Source of the DNA: Scilla litardierei
Lineage: Eukaryota; Streptophyta; Magnoliopsida; Asparagales; Asparagaceae
Direction: 5' to 3'
DNA: 64,000 bases
NCBI GenBank assembly: GCA_030789695.1
Contig: CM061139.1
Span: 198,001,641-198,065,640 of the forward strand
Below the pieces are notes generated by a model. It did no database searches, was not told the DNA's origin, and saw nothing but the letters and a program-made list of their open reading frames with translations. Below, piece after piece: positions 56,701 to 64,000 of this stretch. Numbering within the stretch: position 1 is the first letter of the stretch; every line of letters begins with the position of its first letter. The position numbers and the translations under genes were made by a program.

Positions 56701-59060
56701 AGCATAAATGTATCTAAGAAGAGATATACTATACTAACTCAAATAAAAGTATGTTTTGTTTATACTTCTCTCGTTAAACATGAATGTCAGGGATATTGAC
56801 TAATATCGAAGCTCAATCAACTAAAAAAACCCAAAACTGGAAGGAAAAAATTTCAAAAGAACTGAAAAATCCAAAAAAGGTAATGAATACTTACCTTGAT
56901 CGGAAAACCCTCCCTTGCAACGATTGAACACCGGACGACGAACCGCGATTGACTTTCGCCGGAAAATTTCAACTGACGGGGCTGAGCAAAGCGACGTGAT
57001 GATCAGAGCGATGATTAGGAAAAACTCGCGATTCTCTCCCAAAACCCCCGTTGGCCTCATGTTTTAACTGATGGATTTGGGTCGGGTCGGGTCCACTTTT
57101 CGGTGGACCGACCCGATAACCGAACTTTTAAAAAACAATGAATAGCGACCGATATTTCAAAAGGAAATATCGGCCGCAATATCGGCCCAACCCCGATATT
57201 TCGGCGATATTTTTTTCAAATATCGAAAACCGCAATAAAACAAACTATATCTTATCGGCTCAGTGATAATTCTGATATTGTGTCGATATATCGGATATCG
57301 AACCGATATTTAGGACACTGCCTCAAACACCGACATCTTCAGCTTCCACAGTCTATCCACCACAAATGTCCCTTGGTCTCCTTGCCCTCGTGCGTGCCTG
57401 GGTTGATGATAGTGCTGCCACCTCTCCTGATAGGTCACATAGCCCCTCTGTAGACCTCTCACGATCTCCATGGCTCCCTTGTAGGCCTCCTCCACGGCCG
57501 AATAGTCTCCCCAGCCTTCACCCCCAGCCCCCAACACCACGCTCCTCCTTGAAGTCTCTGTAGCCTCCTCCCGTCTCTCCATGTTACCCCTCATAGGCGC
57601 GGGGTGGGTGTCGTCGTCTATCATCATCATACCAGGGGTCTGGATGGTCTTGAAAACCTCCTTCATCATCGTTGTACTACTGAAAATTCCCTGAATAGAA
57701 ATTATCGTCAAACGTGCATGTTTGGATGTCAGGAAGTGGCTGAAAACCCCCGTCGTGCTCGTATCCCCCTCGTCGTGGGCTCGCGAGGCCGTGGACAGCC
57801 CGCCTGGGCTCGTCGAGGCTCGGGCGGCCCTGGGGAAAGGCAGCCGGGCCCTGTCGGGGCCCCAGCGGCCCGACCGATGGTCGGCAGGGCCCGCAAGGCC
57901 CCCCTGCTAACCGCCGAGGCCCGGGCGTCTCTGAGGAAGGGCCGCCTGGGCCTGTCACTGCTAATGGTGGTCCGTGCGGCCCTAGGGAGGAGCCCCGAGG
58001 CCCGTGCGGGGTTGCCGAGGCTAGCGCCGGCCCCGCCAAAGTCGCCGGCCCCCGCGGGTCTTCCGTCGCATCTGAATGAGTCGATCGACCTGCGTGGAAG
58101 TTTCTAGGGTTCGGCCGGCCCCCTCCTTGTCGTCGTTGGGTCGTGGCATCCTCCTCTTCCTTCCGTGGCTCTTTCTCGTCGTCTTAGAAGTATCGATCAT
58201 CGTCGAAAAGCAATCCCTCCTCGTAGTTCTCCACTTTCTTCTTCCCCTTCCCCAAAGGTATCACCTTTTTGAAGGATTAGGTTTTGCTTCTCCACCATTC
58301 AATTTCGACAAAATTTTCGCAAGCTGAAAAATGATACGATCTTTGATATGGCTTCTCAATGTTGATTTATGGTTTTCGTTTGCTTCGTTAATTGATCACC
58401 ATACGCCGTTAGGGTTTGCTTCACGCCCTCGATCTCACCGTTAAGCTTCTCTTTCAGCGCATTGATACGATCTTTGGATCTCGTCGCCGTCGCCATAGAT
58501 CGACGTGCTCTGATACCAATTTGATAGGAACAAAACACAAATCTGGAATTTTATTAATAAAACTGAAAATAATAGGGATAGATTGATTACAATTGTAGGG
58601 GTAATCGTCCTCCCAAGACGTCGATTGATAGGGGACGTCCGCATCCTCCTATAGAACGAGGAATTCTCCCTCGGAAATATCTCAATAATCAAAAATCAGC
58701 ATTCCTAGGGCCGACCAGCTCCATTCCCTTATATAATAATCCCACTAATTGTCTAATTACCCAAATAACACTGTACTAATAAAATAACACAATACACCCT
58801 AAATAAGCCCTTATTGGGCCGGATCTATCAGATACTTGCAATCATATTTGTTTTTGAACTATCAATCATATATGCAATATATTAACAAATAGGTGATACT
58901 TGCAATAGAATAAATGCTGAACATAACAAAAGTTTTTTTTGAAATCTAAATATGATTTGAATGACAGATCTTACTTCTTGCTATTCCAAAAAGCATCCAC
59001 GAAAATCTTGTTGTACTTGATAGCTATAGGGCAGACGGCACATCCAAGTTCAAAAGCTCC
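52896..59060 (-). CDS. GPAT9: Glycerol-3-phosphate acyltransferase 9, last four exons (partial)
   Basis: Minus-strand exons: 59,060-58,975 (86 bp), 54,971-54,852 (120 bp), 54,701-54,603 (99 bp), 52,944-52,896 (49 bp, stop 52,896-52,898). All junctions are GT-AG with matching phases (phase 2 throughout). The 117 codons read GAFELGCAVCPIAIKYNKIF, then QSFTMHLVRLMTSWAVVCDV, GETPIEFAERVRDMIAVRA, LKKVPWDGYLKYYRPSPK and QQDFAESVLRRLEEK. This is the C-terminal third of GPAT9, the ER enzyme that acylates sn-glycerol 3-phosphate at the first step of glycerolipid and oil synthesis. The acyltransferase HX4D motif and upstream exons are not found in 59,061-64,000, so they lie beyond the window or are lost. 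Introns hold a tandem array and an LTR element. Confidence 0.9.
53711..53763 (+). repeat. 53-nt uninterrupted G run after a (GT)n tract
   Basis: (GT)n at about 53,686-53,702 leads to GGGGATT and then 53 consecutive G residues. It lies in the last GPAT9 intron (so C-rich in the transcript). A homopolymer this long is rare and its length in the assembly is doubtful. The poly-Pro ORFs reading through it on the minus strand are artefacts. Confidence 0.9.
53784..54606. repeat. Tandem array, about 3.7 copies of a 221-bp unit, in the last GPAT9 intron
   Basis: Copies begin with GTTACTACCCCATTTGAC at 53,784, 54,006, 54,226 and 54,448 (periods 222, 220, 222); the last is cut off at the GPAT9 exon boundary. 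Each unit ends with a sub-array of GCATACTTTG motifs. The array runs right up to the splice donor of the exon at 54,603-54,701. The intron start itself (minus GTATGCAAAGTTGTG) is the same sequence as in the repeat units (GTATGCAAAATTGTG). Confidence 0.9.
54972..55404 (-). other. GPAT9 intron sequence before the LTR element
   Basis: Ordinary AT-rich intron sequence with no coding signal. An internal near-duplication of AATGCATG...CATGCAAATAGGATTTAC occurs at about 55,150-55,200. It ends at the GATAC target duplication (55,405-55,409). Confidence 0.5.
56053..58496 (-). pseudogene. gag of the intronic gypsy element, interrupted
   Basis: The minus-strand gag starts at ATG 58,496 with MATATRSKDRINALKEKLNG, a coiled-coil N-terminus, and then stops. 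A Gly/Pro-rich GC-rich region follows (about 58,040-57,720). The capsid core begins DRLWKLKMSVFE (about 57,355), is cut by the hAT element, resumes with AWIYRAERF (about 56,540), and continues with VERFRDTHLGNLREQL and VRDNKERFEALLRRVHGV (56,382-56,053). No zinc knuckle, protease or pol follows before the polypurine tract. Relative of the gag at 62,285-63,664. Confidence 0.8.
56563..57320. mobile_element. Non-autonomous hAT-type element, 758 bp
   Basis: Ends CAGTGTTCTAAATATC and GATATTTAGGACACTG are inverted repeats. Perfect 8-bp duplications CCTCAAAC flank it (56,555-56,562 and 57,321-57,328). Arms are rich in CGATATCGG/CGATATTTCGG units. No transposase. It is inserted in the gag of the LTR element, which is itself inside GPAT9: three nested levels. 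Confidence 0.93.
58836..58974 (-). other. GPAT9 intron, donor side
   Basis: AT-rich sequence between the LTR element's target duplication and the donor GTAAGATC at 58,974. It shares CAAATAGGTGATACTTGCAATAGAA-like sequence with the other side of the insertion because of the target duplication and local repetition. Confidence 0.5.
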
Positions 59061-60147
59061 CTGCGCATATCATATGTATGAGAGGAAGTTACACTGGCAT
59101 CAATTAACTGTTAAGAAAATGGTTGAAAACCACACTTCCAACGATAGTGGAAATCAAAGTAAATGTGATAGCCTTAAGGTTGCATTAGGTAGCTATCAAC
59201 CAGAATAAAACTTTGTCGTATCCTGTGAAATGAATCGTTACAAAATACATGCTATGATCATGAGAACTGAGTGGAGAAAAAGGATTCATGTAGCTGGCCC
59301 TCGATTGGATGGAAGGCTCAATGTCATTGACTAGTAAGGGTTGTAGACAAATGAGATTTCAAATTGATCAGCAAGTTGTTTGAGCTTTTAACATATCTAG
59401 GATCTCATCATTGAAGGAATAAAATTCCATGTGCAAGTAAATTCAACAAGGACCCTATTGTGAGATTTTATTATTAAAATTTTAAGAGTTAAGTTCATCA
59501 CAGATCATATAAACTATTATCTAAAGTCATAAATTTGCATTGTTCTAATATCAGATCCGTAACACTCATAAGTACATCAAAATTCAGCTTATTAGATCAG
59601 AATTTCAGATAATCCTGTAATCCTTTTAAGCAACACAATTATCTATCTTCTGAATATATTTCTTTTATTTTGTACCGTACTTAGAAGGAAACCGTTTGGT
59701 TTTATTCTTTCGCTTAATACAAGATGCACAAGAGACTTCCCGTCAGTAAATCCATCACCTTTCACCTAGGACTGTTAAGGAAGAGAACGTTCGACAAACT
59801 ACTCGTAAACAAACTCATGTTCGTTTACGTTCGTTCGAGAAGCTTAACAAACAAGCTTGAACAATTTTTTAGAGCTCGGTTAGTGAACAAACAGAATTTC
59901 AACAAAACAAACAGAGTTTCAACATAGCTGTGTTCATTCATTTAATTTATAATGAATGTTGATAAACAAGCTCTTTAAGTGTTCATTTAGAGCTCGTTTA
60001 CTAAGAGCTCGAATATTCATTTAGTATTTAGATATAAATTTTATATATGTATATAGATGAATATAGGCATGTGCTGTCAGCACAGATTCGGTTTCCTATG
60101 CTGACAGCAATTTAGGTGTCTAAAATTTTTTATTTTTTTGCATTGTG
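59061..60147. other. GPAT9 intron or upstream region, with hAT-like debris
   Basis: No further GPAT9 exon was found. From about 59,768 to 60,010 the sequence (TAGGACTGTTAAGGAAGAGAACG, then repeated GTTCGTTTACG / AAACAAACTC units) looks like one end of a hAT-type element with a subterminal GTTCG motif. A matching right end was not found, so it is truncated or interrupted. Confidence 0.4.
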
Positions 60148-60337
60148 TTCTACATGTTGATCACCACAATAAATTTCAAGTGAATTCAACACTTTTTGAC
60201 CCCACATCCATCCATTTCAAAAAAAACCGCTCCAAAAACTGGATCTGTCCGTGCAATCTTTTTGAAATGGATGGATGTATGTCAAAAAATGTTGGATTCA
60301 CTTGAAATTTGGTGTGGTGATCAACAAGTTGTAAAAC
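60148..60337. repeat. Long inverted repeat (foldback), about 78-bp arms
   Basis: The left arm (about 60,148-60,225, with GTTGATCACCACA...TTTCAAGTGAATTCAACA...ATCCATCCATTTC) is the reverse complement of the right arm (about 60,257-60,335), with few mismatches and a loop near 30 nt. It is probably part of a MITE. The right arm stops exactly where the LTR array begins at 60,338, which suggests the LTR element inserted into it. Confidence 0.8.
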
Positions 60338-60730
60338 TGATACGAACTAGGGTTTCGTATCAATTAATTTCAGAATTTAAAGGTGGAAAAAATATAAAAA
60401 GGGGATTTTTGGATCTTATAAATTGCGAAGGACTAAGGAAAAGTTTGATAAATGAGTCTCTTTCGAGAGGAGACTCGCTCTCCTAGCTTTGTTGTACGGA
60501 ACAAAGCCTAAAACCTTCACAAGAGATGCATACAATTGTTCTTCACAAAATAAGCATCCGCAAATAAAATGACGGCTAACCCTAATAAATAGAAAAAGAG
60601 GGGATTTACTAATCAAGTCTGAAAAGACTAGAATACCCCTATATAACTAAATCATCAAAGCCTACGCATCAAGTGGGACCCGGGTGCGGCTTGCGGCAAG
60701 CGGGACGGCGGCTAGGGTGCGCCCGCATCA
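60338..60730 (-). mobile_element. LTR A of a tandem LTR array, 393 bp
   Basis: Plus-strand ends TGATACGAACTAGG and GCGCCCGCATCA. It is nearly identical to LTR C (61,865-62,254) through most of its length. It is followed only by 25 bp (ATACCTCCCCCTAAAAGAGCC...), the polypurine-tract side of an interior, and then directly by LTR B. The interior belonging to it has been deleted. Confidence 0.8.
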
Positions 60731-60755
60731 ATACCTCCCCCTAAAAGAGCCACCT

Positions 60756-61122
60756 TGATACGATCCGGAGGATCGATCAATTAATTTCAGATTTAAAAGA
60801 GGAAAAATATAAAAAAAGGAATTTTTATAGGAATTTCAGCGAAGAACAATAGATAAATTGGGCCTCTTTCGAGACGAAGCCATATCTCCTAGCTTTTGAT
60901 GAACGGACCAAAGCCTAAGCACCTTCACAATTGACACCTAGTTGTTCTTCACAATTAGGCATATCCTAACCCTAGCCCACGCCCTCACTTATATAATGTT
61001 TAGGCGTGGTGCGTACAGCAAAACTAGCAAAACTTATTGTGCATAAAGAAATTTTCGCCCAAATAGTCGGTGCGCATAGCAATTACTCTTTCGGCCTCCT
61101 CTCGTACGTAATGATCGCATCA
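60756..61122 (-). mobile_element. LTR B of the tandem LTR array, 367 bp
   Basis: Ends TGATACGATCCGGAGG and GATCGCATCA. It is related to but clearly diverged from LTRs A and C in its middle (GGGCCTCTTTCGAGACGAAG versus GAGTCTCTTTCGAGAGGAG). On the minus strand it is preceded by GGCTCTTTTAGGGGCGGAGTAA, a polypurine tract, so it is the 3' LTR of the element whose interior is 61,123-61,864. Confidence 0.75.
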
Positions 61123-61133
61123 TTACTCCGCCC

Positions 61134-61838
61134 CTAAAAGAGCCACCTTGTCCTCAAGGTGGTGCATGAAGTCCGCGGAGGCCCTACTCCAAGTGCGCGC
61201 AAGCCTCCTCCTGGATCAAAAGGATGAAAATGATCTCCACCATTTTCACTTCCGTTCTGAAGAAATCCAGATCTGAAAGATTCAGATCTGAAATCTTGAA
61301 GATTTGGATCTGAAAATTCCAGATCTGGATCTGGAACTCGAAGATCTGGATCTGCAAATTCCAGATCTGGATCTGAAACTTCCATATCTGAAAATTCCAG
61401 ATCTGTATCTGCGATTTCCAGATCTGGATCTGACACTTCAAGATCTGGATCTGAGAATTCCAGATCTGGATCTGCAAATTCCAGATCTGGATCTGAAACT
61501 TCCAGATCTGAAAATTCCAGATCTGGATCTGAAACTTCCAGATCTGACACTTCCAGATCCGGATCTGAGACTTCCAGATCCGGATCTGAGACTTCCAGAT
61601 CCGGATTTGATTCAAGCGTGGAATCACCTTGATTCTCTTCCTCTTGGATCCTCTTGACGCGATCTCCTCCCTTCCTGGCCGTTAGGGTTTGTAACATCTC
61701 CATTATCTCCGGAATTGACGCCATGGCCTCCCTAAAAAACTTCAGATCTGAAGTAGCTTCCTTCAATTATTGGAGATCGCGTCCCGTCTGCGCGGCTTCC
61801 GTCCTCATGGTCCGAAGTTGTTGTAGCAAATCACTCAT
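61134..61838 (-). pseudogene. Short interior with gag N-terminus and a repetitive acidic domain
   Basis: On the minus strand a start at 61,838 (MSDLLQQLRTMRTEAAQ) is followed by a stop. The frame then reopens at 61,766 (MKEATSDLKFF ... EIMEMLQTLTARKGGDRVK) and runs into many repeats of DPDLEVS or DLEFS (about 61,615-61,270). It ends near the polypurine tract with sequence matching the usual gypsy pol tail (CTTGAGGACAAGGTGG). So the interior is a fusion of the gag start and the pol end with everything between removed. The repeat DNA is built from AGATCTGGATCTG units. Not a functional gag. Confidence 0.7.
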
Positions 61839-61864
61839 AGATCGTAGATGCTCTAATACCAATT

Positions 61865-62254
61865 TGATACGATCCGGATGATCGATCAATTAATTTCAGA
61901 TTTAAAAGAGGAAAAATATAAAAAGAGGATTTTCGGATCTTATAAATTGCGAAGAACTAAGGAAAAGTTTGATAAATGAGTCTCTTTCGAGAGGAGACTC
62001 GCTCTCCTAGCTTTGTTGCACGGAACAAAGCCTAAAACCTTCACAAGAGATGCCTACAATTGTTCTTCACAAAATAAGCATCCGCAAATAAAATGACGGC
62101 TAACCCAAATAAATAGAAAAAGAGGTGATTTACTAATCTAGTCTGGAAAGACTAGAATACCCCTATATAACTAAATCACCAAAGCCTACGCATCAAGTGG
62201 GACCCGGGTGCGGCTTGCGGCAAGCGGGACGGCGGCTAGGGTGCGCCCGCATCA
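61865..62254 (-). mobile_element. LTR C of the tandem LTR array, 390 bp, shared by two interiors
   Basis: Ends TGATACGATCC and GCGCCCGCATCA. On the minus strand its downstream side has AATTGGTATTAGAGCATC, a PBS with one change from TGGTATCAGAGC. Its upstream side has CTTTTAGGGGGAGGTAT, a polypurine tract belonging to the gag-protease interior at 62,285 and beyond. It therefore acts as 5' LTR for the left interior and 3' LTR for the right one. Confidence 0.8.
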
Positions 62255-62284
62255 ATACCTCCCCCTAAAAGAGCCACCTTGTCC

Positions 62285-63857
62285 TCAAGGTGGAGATCTG
62301 GCTTTGAAGGCCCCCAAGGGAAAACAGAGGCTAGGGTCACCTGTCAGAACCACCGTGCGATCCCCCTCCTGGAATTCCATCCTAAGCTGTTTCCAATTCA
62401 TCTTCACCTCGCCCAAGCCCCTCAGCCACTGCACGCCCAAAATCACATCGATATTGTCCAACTCTAGGGGCAAGAAGTCCTCTATGATCTGCACCCCTTG
62501 TAAGGTCAGACTCAGCCCCTTGCACACCCCACTGCTCTCCTCTCTCCTCCCTGTCCCTGAGAGGACCGTAAACATCTCCAAGGTGCTCATCTGCAACCTA
62601 TGACGATCCATCAAATGTCGAGAGATGAAGTTGTGGGTGGCCCCACTGTCTATGAGTACCGTCACCGGCGCGTCGTCCAATCGTCCTGACAACTTCATGG
62701 TATGGTTCGTGGTTACCCCTACCAAGGAGTTCAGGGACACCTCTGCTACATCCAGATGTGCATGCTCAACCTCGCTCTCTTCCGTCATCACTGGCTCTCT
62801 CTCATCTGCATACTCCCCCTCGTCCGGCATTATCACAATCTGCATCAGCCTGCTCGCACATCGATGACCGGGACTGAACTTCTCATCGCATCTGAAACAG
62901 AGGCCTGCAGCACGCCTCGCCCTCATATCAGCCTCAGTCATCCGCCTACCAGGAATCACTGGTCGGGTTTCCTCTCTCTTCATTCCCGCGTCCCCTGGTG
63001 CTACTGTAACCCCCGGAGGTGGGACCGGGGCTGTCTGACTTCCCTGGCCCTGGGCTCCCCAAGTACCCCGAGTGCTCCTCTCCTCCGCATGCTTCTCCTC
63101 CGCCTTGTGGGCCAGGCGAAGGACATCCTCCAGTGTCCCCGGACTCTGCATCCTCAGCTCCGCTCGTATAGAGGGCTTCAGCCCCCTCATGAAATTCCCG
63201 ATCATCACCTCGTCAGTCACCCCCTTCACCCTACTGTTCAACATCTCGAATCTCTCCACATAATCCCTGACCGTCCCCTCCTGCCTCAAAGCAGATAACT
63301 GCTCGTAGAAATCTCCTCCTGGGGTCTCCTGGAACCGGTCTAGTATCAGTGCGGACAGCTCCTCCCAAGTGCGAAAGGGCGTCCGCGCCACCTTCCATCT
63401 GTACCAGGCCAACGCCTTGCCCTCGAAGTAGATTCCGATGGCCCTCAGAACCTCCTCCTCCGTCAACCGCGTCACCTGGAAGTAACGCTCCGCCCGGTAG
63501 ATCCACCTATCCGGATCCGTGCCGTCAAAGATCGGCATCTTCAGCTTCATAAGGCGGCGATCTGCATTGATGTCCCCCCTGAGGTCCCACATCTCTACCG
63601 CGGTCACCCCCACGGCCGAATCCTCCGCCGACTGTCTCTGCTGGTCCTCCCCCGTCAACCCCATACAACTCCTCAGGCCACCCGGGTCGCTCCCACGCCT
63701 CAGGCTGGTAATGGTACCCCGGAAACTCCTGCTGTCGTGCCATCACGGGTCCTCCTGCTCCTCTGGGCTGCTGTACCGGTGCTGTCCGTCCTCCAAAATA
63801 GCCCCCCGGGCCTTGTCCCCGCTCCGGAAAGCCATCAAAAGCCTGTCTGGGATCCAC
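62285..63857 (-). CDS. Gypsy-type gag-protease polyprotein, one probable frameshift
   Basis: The minus-strand ORF 63,664-62,285 (459 codons) has the gag core (LKMPIFDGTDPDRWIYRAER, YFEGKALAWYRWK, QEGTVRDYVERFEMLNSRV). A zinc knuckle CFRCDEKFSPGHRC follows near residue 260. An intact retropepsin VLIDSGATHNFIS near residue 340 precedes the conserved VILGVQWLRGLGEV. It stops 30 bp before LTR C, so there is no RT, RNase H or integrase. The Gly/Pro-rich N-terminal part (63,857-about 63,660, MDPRQAFDGFPERGQG) is in another frame, implying one indel near 63,655. Its 5' LTR would lie beyond 64,000. The protease looks catalytically competent. Confidence 0.85.
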
Positions 63858-64000
63858 CTGTGGCCTCAGTACCTGTGGATGAGCCTCTGGTCTCCAAAAT
63901 TGGACTACTGGAGCCCCAATCGTCGTGTCTCGGGCCCATCCGCCTCAATCTTGCCCCCATGGGGCTGTCTGCACCACCGTGGGCCCCCGGAAGGTCGTTG

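Larger units (their letters stand above)
55410..58830 (-). mobile_element. Non-autonomous gag-bearing gypsy-type LTR element, 3421 bp, in a GPAT9 intron
   Basis: LTRs at 55,410-55,717 (308 bp) and 58,522-58,830 (309 bp) start TGATAGGAAC and end GATCTATCA (TATAA in the left copy). Perfect 5-bp duplications GATAC flank it (55,405-55,409 and 58,831-58,835). On the minus strand the right LTR is followed by TGGTATCAGAGCA (PBS) and the left is preceded by GAAGGGAGGAGCAA (polypurine tract). Only gag pieces lie between. A hAT element (56,563-57,320) interrupts gag. Orientation matches GPAT9. Confidence 0.9.

Noticed and set aside
57604..58107. 167-codon plus-strand ORF
   Set aside because: Antisense shadow of the Gly/Pro-rich gag region of the intronic LTR element.
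62702..63298. 198-codon plus-strand ORF
   Set aside because: Antisense shadow of the gag-protease ORF on the minus strand.

Overview
This is plant nuclear DNA, almost certainly from an angiosperm with a transposon-rich genome. The evidence is spliced GT-AG introns, plant gene families (class III peroxidase, NHL/LEA-2 protein, GPAT9 acyltransferase, SLC35F-type carrier), Ty1/copia and Ty3/gypsy LTR retrotransposons, hAT-type DNA elements, and a 7.8-kb intron carrying a complete retrotransposon. Genus cannot be read from the sequence.

Layout. 1-13,620: a decayed minus-strand Ty3/gypsy element (RT start at the left edge, then protease and gag; likely PBS and LTR at 12,890-13,620). It is broken by a 925-bp hAT element (341-1265) and by a large gypsy LTR complex (3169-12,173) whose internal region is about 430-bp tandem repeats rather than genes. 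14,529-15,666: an intact minus-strand class III peroxidase gene with three exons. 17,316-20,069: a solo gypsy LTR. 20,883-33,280: a degenerate Ty1/copia element with 120-bp LTRs, split by a nested gag-only gypsy element (23,297-27,979) and a GC-rich hAT element (31,561-32,722). 33,411-34,385: another hAT element, followed by a 5S rRNA-derived fragment.

35,603-44,782: an intact plus-strand EamA/SLC35F-type transporter. Its second intron holds a young 4.85-kb SIRE-like copia element with a complete 562-codon gag and no pol. 45,590-46,540: copia debris. About 50,075-50,470: a peroxidase pseudogene exon. 51,721-52,251: a single-exon NHL/LEA-2 gene. 52,896-59,060: the last four exons of GPAT9 on the minus strand. 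Its last intron contains a 221-bp tandem array and a 53-nt G run. A larger intron contains a gag-bearing LTR element (55,410-58,830) that itself carries a hAT element (56,563-57,320). 60,338 to the window end: a tandem array of related LTRs with gag and gag-protease internal regions.

The host genes are unrelated to each other: cell-wall/apoplastic redox (peroxidase), membrane transport, membrane-anchored stress/defence-type protein (NHL) and ER glycerolipid synthesis (GPAT9). The main theme is layered transposition. Five insertions have perfect target-site duplications of 5 or 8 bp (CAAGAAGC, TGTTA, GGCGCGGC, AATGC, GATAC), a sixth has CCTCAAAC, and two more are imperfect. Several LTR elements lack pol yet keep gag (TR-GAG-like), so they would have to be mobilised in trans.
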